The notes under the pieces were generated by a model, which saw nothing but the letters and a program-made list of their open reading frames with translations, did not search any database and had not been told where the DNA came from. The position numbers and the translations under genes were made by a program. Positions 19,820 through 28,215 of a DNA stretch of 64,000 nucleotides are shown here, one piece after another. Numbering within the stretch: the stretch's first letter is position 1; each line of letters starts with the position of its first letter. The DNA comes from Paraburkholderia sp. BL23I1N1 (lineage in GTDB: Bacteria > Pseudomonadota > Gammaproteobacteria > Burkholderiales > Burkholderiaceae). The DNA lies in the NCBI RefSeq assembly GCF_003610295.1, contig NZ_RAPV01000001.1, positions 5,580,001 through 5,644,000 of the forward strand, given 5' to 3'.

Positions 19820-20902
19820 ATGAATTCCGCTGAACCGCGTCCCCTGCCATCAATCGACGGCCCCTCGAAGCAGCGCATCCGCTTCGGCATCATCCTGCTG
19901 CCGAACTTCACGCTGACGGCGTTCTCGGGTTTCGTCGACCTGCTACGCCTGTCCGCGGATGAAGGCGACTTCAGCAAGCCTGTGCGCTGTTCGTGGAGCG
20001 TGATAGGGGAAACCCTCGCTCCCGTGCGCGCGAGTTGCGGGATCCAGATCACGCCGTGGGAGACCTTCGACAACGCCGAGCCGTTCGATTACGTCGTGGT
20101 GGTGGGCGGCCTGCTGCATTCCGGGCCGGCCGCGAACGACGCGACGCTGGCCTTCATCCGCCGCGCCGCCGCCGCCAACGCAACACTGGTCGGCATGTGC
20201 ACCGGCGTGTTTTCGCTGATGCGCGCGGGCGTGCTGGAAGGCCACCGTATCTGCGTAAGCTGGTTTCACTACTGGGATTTCATCGAGCGCTTTCCGGCGG
20301 TCAATGAGGAGGCGCTGGTGGCGGACCGGCTCTTTGTGATCGACCGTCGACGCATTACGTGCTCGGGTGGACGCGCGTCGATCGACGTGGCCGCGGCGAT
20401 TTTGCTGCGCCACTTTGAAACGGCCACGGTGCAAAAGGCGCTGCGGATTCTGCTGGTCGACGATATGCAGAAAGGCAATGCGCCGCAGCCGCATCCGCCG
20501 GGATTGGCGCCCGCCGCGCATCCGAAGGTGAAGCGCGCGATTCTACTGATGGAACAGCATGTGGGGCGTTCGTTATCGCTCGACGAACTGGCGCGCAAGC
20601 TCGATTTGTCGCCGCGTCAGCTTGAGCGACTCTTCAAGGCGCAAACCGGTAAAGCGCCGCAGGCGTATGCGAAGCAGGTGCGTTTGCGCACGGCGGCGTG
20701 GCTGCTGACGAGTTCGGATAAGACGGTGGCGGATATCGCGTCGAGTTGCGGCTTTTCCGATGCCTCGCATCTGGGGCGAGAATTCCGCAAGCAGTTTGGC
20801 TTACCGCCGATGATGTACCGCGAGCAACGCGGAACGGCGGCGGAAGTCGATAAGGGCTCGGGTTATGACGAAACCTTCCCGGGACGGGCTCAGGCGATCT
20901 GA
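19820..20902 (+). CDS. GATase1-like AraC regulator, SouR-like
   Basis: This 360-residue regulator has a DJ-1/PfpI-type sensor domain (about 20-205: FGIILLPNFTLTAFSGFVDLLR, then GMCTGVFSLMRAGVLEG). The C-terminal AraC HTH is at about 240-345 (LARKLDLSPRQLERLFKAQ and IASSCGFSDASHLGREFRKQFG). It is divergent from the sdaA-soxBDAG unit across 303 bp, so control by sarcosine or dimethylglycine is likely, as for SouR of Pseudomonas. The ATG at 19820 is preferred over a TTG at 19805. Ligand and exact orthology are not proven. Confidence 0.75.
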   Translation: MNSAEPRPLPSIDGPSKQRIRFGIILLPNFTLTAFSGFVDLLRLSADEGDFSKPVRCSWSVIGETLAPVRASCGIQITPWETFDNAEPFDYVVVVGGLLHSGPAANDATLAFIRRAAAANATLVGMCTGVFSLMRAGVLEGHRICVSWFHYWDFIERFPAVNEEALVADRLFVIDRRRITCSGGRASIDVAAAILLRHFETATVQKALRILLVDDMQKGNAPQPHPPGLAPAAHPKVKRAILLMEQHVGRSLSLDELARKLDLSPRQLERLFKAQTGKAPQAYAKQVRLRTAAWLLTSSDKTVADIASSCGFSDASHLGREFRKQFGLPPMMYREQRGTAAEVDKGSGYDETFPGRAQAI

Positions 20903-20965
20903 AGGCGGCGTTTGTTGTGACCGAGTTTGCCCGCCGAAATGACAGGTCAGCTATCGCAGCAACCT

Positions 20966-20995
20966 GCTTTCGCGCCGCCGGAACGGCGCGAAAGC
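20966..20995. terminator. Perfect 12-bp hairpin between convergent genes
   Basis: GCTTTCGCGCCG and CGGCGCGAAAGC form a perfect 12-bp stem with the 6-base loop CCGGAA. It sits between the convergent SouR-like gene and choX. A/T-rich flanks on both sides make it a plausible bidirectional terminator. Confidence 0.7.
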
Positions 20996-21029
20996 TAAAC
21001 CCTCAAGCCTCAACCCTCAACCCTCACCC

Positions 21030-21965
21030 TCACTTCCCCGCGACATAAGCCTTCACCGCCGGCAACCCGTCCTTCCCATCGAAGGTCTTCACGCCCGCAA
21101 GCCACTTGTCGAGCACACCCGGATTCGCCTTCAGCCAATCCTTTGCCGCCTTGTTCGGATCCGTCTTGTTCATGATCGGCAGCATCACGTGGTTCTCGAT
21201 ATCGGTCGTGAAGTGCAGATTCGACACCAGCTTCGCGACGTTCGGGCAACGTGTCGAGTAATCGGTCGGCGTGACCGTCAGCACTCTGGCTTCGCCGTAG
21301 TTGGGGCCGAACACGTCGTCGCCGCCTGACAGATAGTCGATCTTCATCTGCACGTTCATCGGATGCGGTTCCCACCCGAGAAACACAATCGGCTTCTTGT
21401 CGCGGATCGCGCGATTCACTTCGACCAGCATGCCCGCCTCGCTCGACTCCACCAGCTTGAACTTACCCAGGCCGTACTGGTTGCTGTCGATCATCTTCTT
21501 GATCAGCGCATTGCCGTCGTTACCCGGCTCGATGCCATAGATCTTGCCGTCGAGCTTGTCGTAGTTCTTCGCGATGTCGGTGAAGTTTTTGATGCCTGCC
21601 TGATACGCGTAGTCCGGCACGGCCAGCGTGTATTTCGCCCCGGTCAGGTTCGGCGTGGGCAGCACGGTAAGCTGTCCTGCTTTCCTGAACGGATCGATCA
21701 TCGGATCCATGGTCGGCGACCAGTAGCCGAGGAACACATCGATCTGCTTGCTCTTCACGCCCGCGAAGGTGATCGGCACCGAGGCGATGGTTTTGGTCGG
21801 CTTGTAGCCGAGCCCTTCGAGCACCGTCGAGGCGAGACCGGTAGTTGCCGCGATATCCGTCCAGCCGACGTCGGCGAACCGGACGTCCCGGCAGGTGGCC
21901 GGTTCCACGGCAAAGACAGACGACACCGACAGTGCGCACAACGACGCAGCCCACACATGTTTCAT
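21030..21965 (-). CDS. choX: Choline/betaine ABC transporter substrate-binding protein
   Basis: This 311-residue periplasmic OpuAC/ProX-family protein has a signal peptide (MKHVWAASLCALSVSSVFA). It carries the GWTDIAATTGLASTVLEGLGY and FLGYWSPTMDP motifs typical of ChoX/CbcX/CaiX, whose Trp residues form the aromatic box for quaternary amines. FLGWEPHPMN is a further conserved motif. It lies 122 bp downstream of an AraC gene and completes the ATPase-permease-binding protein set, though the regulator is inserted between permease and binding protein. The substrate could be choline, betaine or carnitine. Confidence 0.88.
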   Translation of the reverse strand: MKHVWAASLCALSVSSVFAVEPATCRDVRFADVGWTDIAATTGLASTVLEGLGYKPTKTIASVPITFAGVKSKQIDVFLGYWSPTMDPMIDPFRKAGQLTVLPTPNLTGAKYTLAVPDYAYQAGIKNFTDIAKNYDKLDGKIYGIEPGNDGNALIKKMIDSNQYGLGKFKLVESSEAGMLVEVNRAIRDKKPIVFLGWEPHPMNVQMKIDYLSGGDDVFGPNYGEARVLTVTPTDYSTRCPNVAKLVSNLHFTTDIENHVMLPIMNKTDPNKAAKDWLKANPGVLDKWLAGVKTFDGKDGLPAVKAYVAGK

Positions 21966-22057
21966 GGCATTCCCTCAGGGTGATTGAAGCTTGACTGGTT
22001 TTACAGAGCGGATTTATAAGGCACGATTTTTTACACCGACTTCGCTGATGCCAACTT

Positions 22058-22092
22058 ATTTACGTCAACTCATTTACGTCAACTCATTCACG
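22058..22092. repeat. 14-bp tandem repeat across the AraC stop codon
   Basis: ATTTACGTCAACTC occurs at 22058-22071 and again at 22072-22085, followed by a partial ATTCACG. The second copy and the partial copy run to the stop codon (22088-22090) of the AraC gene, so the repeat could have extended or changed its C-terminus. Confidence 0.7.
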
Positions 22093-23086
22093 CAGAAAGC
22101 CGCCGCTCGACGCTCGGCGCGTGACCAAACTGCGCGCGATAAGCCTTACTGAAATGACACGGCGAATGAAAACCGCACACAGCCGTTACCCGCGCGATCG
22201 ACGCGTCCGTATTGCGCAACAGTTCGCGCGCGCGGCGCAAACGCAGGGTCAGGTAATAGTGCGTTGGCGATACGCTTAAAAACATCTTGAACATCCGCTG
22301 CAAATGACGTTGCGACAGATGCACGAGCCGCGCGAGTTCATCGAGCGACAATGGTTCTTCGATATTCGCTTCCATCAGGCGCACGACTTCGATCAATTCC
22401 GCACGCGAGAAACCCACCCGCGCGTCGACAGGAATATGCTGATAATCGGTCGAACCGCGAATCCGCTCGACGATGAACTGCTCGGACACTTGCGCCGCGA
22501 CCGCATGGCCGAGACGCATGCTGACCAGGTTCAGCATCAGATCGAGCGGCGCGGTGCCGCCGGTGCACGTCATCCGGTCACGGTCGATCACGAACAGTTC
22601 ATCGGCGAAACGCACATCTGGATAGCTTTTGTGCAAGGGCGACATGTCTTCCCAATGCACGGTACAGCGATAGCCGTCGAGCAGGTTGGCCGCCAGCAGC
22701 GCATACGGTCCGGTACAAATGCCGCCGAGCGGAATGCCTTTCGACGCCACGTCCTGCAGCAAAGCGATGACCGTATCGTCCACGTAATTTCGCACATGCC
22801 AGCCGGCGCAAACGATCAGCACGTCCGGCATGCCCGCTTCGGCCAGCGTCGAGGTCGGCTTCACCGTAATGCCGTTGCTCGCGCGCGCCGGCTCGCCGTC
22901 CGGCGTAATCACCGACCAGGTGTAGTGCTGCGCGCGGCCCACGTAGTTGGCCATCCGCAGCACTTCGACCGCGCTCGTAAAAGCGATCATCGAAAAATTC
23001 GGCAGCGTCAGAAAGCCGAAGTGCGCGAGCCCGGACAGCGGCGAATCGGATGCGGCCTCGACGGGGGGAAACGCGTCGCGCTTCAT
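22088..23086 (-). CDS. GATase1-like AraC regulator embedded in the choline ABC operon
   Basis: This 332-residue protein is closely similar to the gbdR candidate at 4527. The sensor domain at about 18-200 has LPNFSMIAFTSAVEVLRMANYV and GGICTGPYALLAANLLDG. The HTH is at 220-325 (LARLVHLSQRHLQRMFKMF, CGFHSPCHFSKAYRAQFG). It lies 7 bp after the permease gene and is co-oriented with the transporter, so it probably autoregulates with it. It may be a GbdR paralogue or a CdhR-like carnitine regulator; the sequence alone does not decide. A 14-bp tandem repeat overlaps its stop codon. Confidence 0.78.
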   Translation of the reverse strand: MKRDAFPPVEAASDSPLSGLAHFGFLTLPNFSMIAFTSAVEVLRMANYVGRAQHYTWSVITPDGEPARASNGITVKPTSTLAEAGMPDVLIVCAGWHVRNYVDDTVIALLQDVASKGIPLGGICTGPYALLAANLLDGYRCTVHWEDMSPLHKSYPDVRFADELFVIDRDRMTCTGGTAPLDLMLNLVSMRLGHAVAAQVSEQFIVERIRGSTDYQHIPVDARVGFSRAELIEVVRLMEANIEEPLSLDELARLVHLSQRHLQRMFKMFLSVSPTHYYLTLRLRRARELLRNTDASIARVTAVCGFHSPCHFSKAYRAQFGHAPSVERRLSA

Positions 23087-23093
23087 GGGCGGC

Positions 23094-23996
23094 TCAGCTG
23101 TGCTGCGCAGTCGGCGCGCGGCGCACCTTCATAACGCTGCGCAGACCTGACAGCAGCGGTGCCCGCGCCGTGCCCGGCGAGCGGCCGAAGCTCTCCGTGA
23201 TGCGGTCGAGAATGATCGCAAGCATCACCACCGAAAGTCCGCTTTCGAAACCGAGGCCGATATCGAGCCGCTGAATACTCGCCAGCACATCGTTGCCGAG
23301 ACCGCCCGCGCCCACCATCGAGGCGATGATCACCATCGAGAGCGCCATCATGATGGTCTGGTTCACGCCGGTCATGATCGACGGCAGCGCGTTCGGAAAC
23401 TGCACCTTGTAGAGCAACTGCAAGGGCGTGCAGCCGAATGCCTGCCCGGCTTCGACAATCTCGCGATTCACATGCTTGATGCCGAGCGACGTGAGGCGCA
23501 CAGCAGGCGGCATCGCGAAGATCACCGTGGAAAGAATCCCCGGCACGCGGCCGAGACCGAACAGCATGGCCGCCGGAATCAGGTAGACGAATGCAGGCAT
23601 GGTCTGCATCAGGTCGAGCACGGGGCGCACCATCATTTCGACGGTGCGGCTCTTCGCGGTCCAGATGCCGAGCGGCACGCCAAGCAGCAGGCTGATCAAG
23701 GTCGACGAGAGCGTGAGGCCGAGCGTGATCACCATCTGATCCCAGAAGCCGGTGCCGTAGATCAGCAACATGGCCAGCAACGTGAAGAGCGCGAAACGCC
23801 AACCCACCCGCCACAAACCGACGCCGACGAAAAACGCCACCAACGCCCACATCGGCACCGCTTGCAGGCCATGCTCGATCATGGCGGCAAAACTCTCGAT
23901 GACCTTGCCGATGGAATCGAAGGTCTTTGCGTCGTGGTCGAGCAGATAGTGAACGCCGTGATCGACCCAGGCGCCAAGTGGAATGACTTCAGACAT
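23094..23996 (-). CDS. choW: Choline/betaine ABC transporter permease
   Basis: This 300-residue BPD inner-membrane permease (OpuAB/ProW type) has about six to seven hydrophobic segments. The EAA loop sits near EAGQAFGCTPLQLLYKVQFPNALPSI. The N-terminus VDHGVHYLLDHDAKTFDSIG resembles ProW/ChoW extensions. It overlaps choV by 8 bp, so the pair is translationally coupled. It would form the membrane channel with ChoV as ATPase and ChoX as receptor. Confidence 0.92.
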   Translation of the reverse strand: MSEVIPLGAWVDHGVHYLLDHDAKTFDSIGKVIESFAAMIEHGLQAVPMWALVAFFVGVGLWRVGWRFALFTLLAMLLIYGTGFWDQMVITLGLTLSSTLISLLLGVPLGIWTAKSRTVEMMVRPVLDLMQTMPAFVYLIPAAMLFGLGRVPGILSTVIFAMPPAVRLTSLGIKHVNREIVEAGQAFGCTPLQLLYKVQFPNALPSIMTGVNQTIMMALSMVIIASMVGAGGLGNDVLASIQRLDIGLGFESGLSVVMLAIILDRITESFGRSPGTARAPLLSGLRSVMKVRRAPTAQHS

Positions 23997-25167
23997 GGGA
24001 ACCTCGATGGCGCGTGAGAACGTTCAGCACGTTCGTCTTGTTGACCGAACCGCAGTAGGAGCCGTCCGCTTCGACGACCGGCAGCGGCGCGCGGCTCGCC
24101 ACCACGCGTTCGACGACGTCGTCCAGTGGCGTAGTACGGCGAATGCATTCGATGTGATTGAGCTTGGGCGACGCGCTGCCCATCGCATCGCGGCACACGA
24201 AGCCGCGAATCTTGCGCTCGGCGTCGAGCACGAACGCGTAATCGGCGCTGCCGTTGAGCGTCGCGGCCACGCTCGATGCGTCGATCTGCGGCGAATGCTG
24301 CATGAGCGGCACCGCGTCCGTCTGCATCAGGTCGCCGGCTGTCAGATAGCGGCTGGTGTCGATGCCTTCGAAGAACGCGCGCACATAGTCGTCGGCGGGA
24401 TTGGTGATGATTTGCTGCGGCGTGCCGACCTGCACCACCTTGCCGCCTTCCATGATCGCGATCCGGGTGCCGATCCGCATCGCCTCTTCCAGATCGTGCG
24501 AGACGAACAGAATGGTGCGCTGCTGCTCGCGTTGCAGATCGAGCAGCACGTTCTGCATTTCCTTGCGCTTGAGCGGATCGAGCGCGGAGAACGCCTCGTC
24601 CATGATCATCAGCGACGGGTTGACCGCCAGCGCCCGCGCCAGCCCCACGCGTTGCTGCATGCCGCCGGACAACTGGGCCGGCAACTTTTCCGCGAATGGC
24701 GCGAGGCCGACCTGTTCGAGCACGGTCATGGCGCGCTTCTCACGCTCCTTCTTGCCGATACCCGCCACTTCCAATCCGAACGCCGCGTTGGAGAGCACCG
24801 TGCGTTGCGGCATCAACGCAAAGGACTGAAACACCATGCTCATGTCCTTGCGGCGCAGCGCCGTCAGTTCCGCGCGCGGCACGCTGGCCACGTCGCGGCC
24901 GTCGATCAGCACCTTGCCGGCCGTCGGCTCGACGAGGCGGTTGATCAGGCGAATCAGCGTCGACTTGCCGGAGCCGGACAGGCCCATCAGCACGAAGATC
25001 TCGCCTTCCTTCACTTCGAACGATACGTTGTGGACACCGACTATCTGACCCGTGCGCGCGAACACTTCTTCTTTCGTCGCACCGCCTGCCAGCATGCCGA
25101 TCGCCTGTTTCGGGTTGGTGCCGAACACCTTGCACAGCCCTTCGACCACGACCTTGGGGGAATTCAT
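23989..25167 (-). CDS. choV: Choline/betaine ABC transporter ATP-binding protein with CBS domains
   Basis: This 392-residue ATPase starts at the ATG 25167 (MNSPKVVVEGLCKVFG); the longer frame to 25215 adds a nonconserved segment. Walker A is GLSGSGKSTL near 60-69, the signature LSGGMQQRVGLARAL, and Walker B LMIMDEAFSALD. The C-terminal 110 residues form a CBS pair (CRDAMGSASPKLNHI...PLPVVEADGSYCG), as in ProV/OpuAA, where they sense ionic strength or nucleotides. It is the first gene of the choV-choW-araC-choX unit. Confidence 0.94.
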   Translation of the reverse strand: MNSPKVVVEGLCKVFGTNPKQAIGMLAGGATKEEVFARTGQIVGVHNVSFEVKEGEIFVLMGLSGSGKSTLIRLINRLVEPTAGKVLIDGRDVASVPRAELTALRRKDMSMVFQSFALMPQRTVLSNAAFGLEVAGIGKKEREKRAMTVLEQVGLAPFAEKLPAQLSGGMQQRVGLARALAVNPSLMIMDEAFSALDPLKRKEMQNVLLDLQREQQRTILFVSHDLEEAMRIGTRIAIMEGGKVVQVGTPQQIITNPADDYVRAFFEGIDTSRYLTAGDLMQTDAVPLMQHSPQIDASSVAATLNGSADYAFVLDAERKIRGFVCRDAMGSASPKLNHIECIRRTTPLDDVVERVVASRAPLPVVEADGSYCGSVNKTNVLNVLTRHRGSHV

Positions 25168-25946
25168 TGAATGCTCTCCTCGCATGGCGGACGTCCGTCC
25201 GCGCTGTGCATACATAGTTGCCAGAAAAAAGTACGCCTAGCCGACTATTTGCGACAACCACATGTGGAAATACGACACCGATGGTGCGCGGATATTGGCA
25301 GATCGTGGGCAAAGCCCTGTCGGATAAGGGTTTGCGGGGTGTTGGAGTGGCCGGCCGGGCGTGTCGCGCCAGAGCAAGTTTGGGAGGATTCGGCGGAAAA
25401 ACTGGGGTTTTGGGGGCGCGGCAGGTGAACTTGCGGCGGTGCAGCAAGCGCACCGTTGCTCAGCGGACACCAGGACGCACCGGCGAGCCGAACCCGATGA
25501 TCGATGGTCGACGCCTGTTATCGCGCGCGGACGACCTGCAGCAGACGGTCCGCTCGCGCGAAATACCAGATTGCGAGGCCGGCAAGGAACGGATACATGC
25601 AACACAGGCGCGCGAGCGCCCAAACTCAGCAGAAAAGCTCATTGCGTTCCCCGTTCCATCGTGGATACCAGCCGGCAAAATTTGAAACGGCGCGACCTGG
25701 CTATTGGTTGCCGTTTGGTTGCCGGTTCGAGCCGAAAAACAGCGCCGCTGGTTGCATGCAGCGGAGCGAAACCGGAGATCTAGCCGGCTCATGGTCCACG
25801 GGAATCATTAGGGCAACCTTAAGGCGCTGCGCCGTTACTCCGTGTTACCAATCTCGCGTCCCTCTTGCACCTGCAAACCGCGGCCCTGCCTACACTGCGC
25901 ACCATCCTCACTGTCATCGCCTGCAACCGCCGGGCGAAAAGAAAAC
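25168..25946. other. 779-bp intergenic region, no gene recognised
   Basis: This stretch lies between choV (leftward) and a small secreted protein gene (rightward). Several open frames exist on both strands, but all are Arg/Ala-rich without recognisable motifs or good ribosome-binding sites, so they look like high-GC artefacts. The promoters of both flanking units should lie here. I see no clear operator. Confidence 0.5.
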
Positions 25947-26273
25947 ATGCGCAAGAACCTATTATCAGTGATTCTCGGCGGCGCGATATTGGTGGCTGCC
26001 ACAGTTGCTTCGGCCCACGTCCACGTGGGCATCGGCATTGGCATTCCCGGACCCGTCTTCGTGCCTGCCCAGCCGGCCTACATCGCGCCTCCGACGGTCG
26101 TCTACGCACCTCCGCCGGTGGTGGGATATTACGGCTACGGCGACGACTGGCGCGCCCGTGAATGGCACGAACGGCAGGAGTGGCGTGAACGGCAGTGGCG
26201 CCACCATGAGCACGAGGAGCACGAGGAGCACGAGCGCGAATGGCGCGAACGCCGTGGCTGGGACGGGGACTAA
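25947..26273 (+). CDS. Small secreted His/Glu/Arg-rich protein
   Basis: This 108-residue protein starts MRKNLLSVILGGAILVAATVASA, a signal peptide with a likely cleavage after ASA. The mature part has a Gly/Pro-rich segment (GIGIGIPGPVFVPAQPAYIAPP) and a charged tail of repeated REWHERQEW and HEEHEEHE elements. Such PXX-rich, charged periplasmic proteins are common in Burkholderia and have no assigned function. Metal binding by the tail is possible. The upstream start at 25842 is rejected because the signal peptide begins at 25947. Confidence 0.6.
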   Translation: MRKNLLSVILGGAILVAATVASAHVHVGIGIGIPGPVFVPAQPAYIAPPTVVYAPPPVVGYYGYGDDWRAREWHERQEWRERQWRHHEHEEHEEHEREWRERRGWDGD

Positions 26274-26348
26274 GGCAAGCGAAGCGGCGGCGCCGTGAGG
26301 CAAACGTCGCGCCGCTATCGGCCGAGGCGGCCGACGCCACGATCCGTG

Positions 26349-27479
26349 TCACGAGATCGACACGCCCAGTAGCTTGCCGATGCCGAACGTAAACCCCGCG
26401 GCAATCAGACCGATTACAACCTGCCGCATGGCGGAGAACCCCGCGCCGCGCCCGTTGAACAACGAGGTAAAGACCCCAATCGACGCGAGCGCAAGCGTGC
26501 TCAGTACGATGCATTGCACGATCGCGTTAAGCCCGTGCGTCCACAGGAACGGCATCACCGGAAAGATCGCGCCGAGCGAAAACAGGCAAAACGAGACGCC
26601 CGCAGCGGACCACGGATTGCCGCCCAACTCGGCGGGGTCGAGTCCGAGTTCCTCGCGCGTCAAGGTATCGAGCGCCTTGTCCTTGTCGCGCATCATCTGC
26701 GCTGCCACCCGTTTGGCCTCAGCGGCGTCCAGCCCTTTGGCGCGATAGATCAGCGCCAGTTCGTGCTCCTCGGCTTCCGGCGACATCTCCAGTTCTTCCG
26801 CTTCTTTAGCAATCTGGGTGCTGGCCAGTTCGCGCGCGTTGGTCACCGACAGCCATTCACCCAATGCCATCGAACACGCGCCTGCGATCAGTCCGGCGAG
26901 CCCGGTGAGCAGGATTGCCTTGTTGCCGGTTCCCGCCCCGGCCACGCCCATGATCAGGCAGAAGTTCGACACGAGGCCGTCGTTCGCTCCGAGCACCGCC
27001 GCGCGCAGATCGTTGCCTGATGAAACACCCTTGTGCCACGACTCCGCTGCGGCGATACGAGCCCCTTGCGACAGGTCCGGATCGCCACCGCCGTGAGCCA
27101 GGGTCTGGACCACCGCCGCGTGATGATGCTCGTCGGCCGACATGCGGCCCGCATCCGGCTGCCCGTGGCATTTGTTACGGTCGGCGTATTCGGCCGCAGC
27201 GAGCGTGGGCAGCACGAACCCCGCCCCGAACAGGCGTACCAGTGCTTTCATCAGGCGCGTTTTCACCGCCTGACCGGCGCCCTTCGGCTGGATGCCGTTG
27301 GCTCTCAGCTTATCGGCCCACACCTGCGCATGATCGCGCTCCGACTTCGCGAGGTCGCTGTAGACCTGCTTGCGCGTGTCGTCTTTCTCGACTTTCGCGA
27401 GCGTTTCATAGAGCGCGGCGCTATGGAGCTCATCGGAGAGATTGGCTCGGTACCGCTTGACTTCATGTCTGGATGCCAT
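26349..27479 (-). CDS. mbfA: Rubrerythrin-VIT1 fusion iron exporter, MbfA type
   Basis: This 376-residue fusion has an N-terminal rubrerythrin/ferritin-like domain (about 5-145) with di-iron ExxH-type residues in DELHSAALYETLAKVE, SERDHAQVW and SADEHHHAAVV. A VIT1/CCC1 membrane domain follows (about 160-376) with LGANDGLVSNFCLIMGVAGA and several helices. MbfA in Bradyrhizobium and Agrobacterium exports iron and protects against iron and peroxide stress. The gene stands alone here, and its promoter region (27480-27791) is AT-richer than its surroundings. Confidence 0.88.
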   Translation of the reverse strand: MASRHEVKRYRANLSDELHSAALYETLAKVEKDDTRKQVYSDLAKSERDHAQVWADKLRANGIQPKGAGQAVKTRLMKALVRLFGAGFVLPTLAAAEYADRNKCHGQPDAGRMSADEHHHAAVVQTLAHGGGDPDLSQGARIAAAESWHKGVSSGNDLRAAVLGANDGLVSNFCLIMGVAGAGTGNKAILLTGLAGLIAGACSMALGEWLSVTNARELASTQIAKEAEELEMSPEAEEHELALIYRAKGLDAAEAKRVAAQMMRDKDKALDTLTREELGLDPAELGGNPWSAAGVSFCLFSLGAIFPVMPFLWTHGLNAIVQCIVLSTLALASIGVFTSLFNGRGAGFSAMRQVVIGLIAAGFTFGIGKLLGVSIS

Positions 27480-27791
27480 GGCGAGGTGCCTGAATATCGA
27501 ATCACTAACAACGAAGCGTAATCGATTCAGGAACGAAAATCATAAAGCCCCTAAAGCGCGTCTTTAGCGAGAACGCCAACTGTTCTCATCCCCATTCGGT
27601 TCAGCACAATTTTCCTTAAGACATGCTTAGACGTGAGCTTATCCGGCACTATCGCCTTCTATTTTCCGTGCCTCGAAATACGGGATAAAGTTGTTTGAGC
27701 GCCATAAGGATAAATTAAGGAAAACTTCTTATTCTGTGAGTACGCATCGACCGGATTGGTCGACGCGGCACCGTCACTCTATTGGAGAACC
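27480..27791. promoter_or_regulatory. AT-richer divergent promoter region with a long-range inverted repeat
   Basis: This 312-bp gap separates divergent mbfA and a small secreted protein gene. TTTTCCTTAA (27610-27619) and TTAAGGAAAA (27715-27724) are perfect inverted copies 95 bp apart and could be half-sites of one regulator. No Fur or Irr box could be assigned with confidence. Confidence 0.4.
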
Positions 27792-28076
27792 ATGATGAAA
27801 GCACTCAAACACCTCATGCTCGTTGCGTCGATCGTCGCCATCCCGACTCTTTCGTTTGCCCAGCAGACGAACGCACCGATGAACGATACAACATCGGCAC
27901 CCGCCGTCTCGATGCACGACACGCAGAACAATCAATCGGGTACGCAATATCAGCAGCCTTCGCACAAGATGTCGGGTAACAGCGACAGCTCAGGTTACGG
28001 CGCGCCTGCTTCAAGCTTTTCGCAATCTTCAACGATGCATTTCGCGGGCAAGAACTCGGGCTTGTTCAAGCATTGA
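27792..28076 (+). CDS. Small secreted protein, unknown function
   Basis: This 94-residue protein has a signal peptide (MMKALKHLMLVASIVAIPTLSFA, cleavage near AQQ). The mature region is Ser/Gln/Asn-rich and low in complexity (MHDTQNNQSGTQYQQPSHKMSG, ending FAGKNSGLFKH). GGAGAACC before the ATG is a fair ribosome-binding site. Similar short secreted proteins are widespread in Burkholderia without known function. It is expected to be monocistronic. Confidence 0.6.
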   Translation: MMKALKHLMLVASIVAIPTLSFAQQTNAPMNDTTSAPAVSMHDTQNNQSGTQYQQPSHKMSGNSDSSGYGAPASSFSQSSTMHFAGKNSGLFKH

Positions 28077-28215
28077 ATGCGCGCGATAACGCCTCGCACT
28101 TCCGCACGCTGTCCGTTAAGCCGCAGCAAGTCAGCGGACCAAAATCGGCGCGGTAGCGAGGCTACATCGTCAATCGGAAAGCCACGCAAGAAAGCCCATC
28201 AGACAACCAGCGAGA

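Noticed and set aside
21001..21030. The repeated CCTCAACCCTCA stretch after the hairpin as a regulatory repeat
   Set aside because: It is a short, imperfect simple repeat beside the choX stop, and no function is supported.
25218..25783. Overlapping frames of up to 155 codons in the choV-25947 gap
   Set aside because: They have no ribosome-binding sites or motifs, and frames on both strands look equally good, so they are chance high-GC frames.
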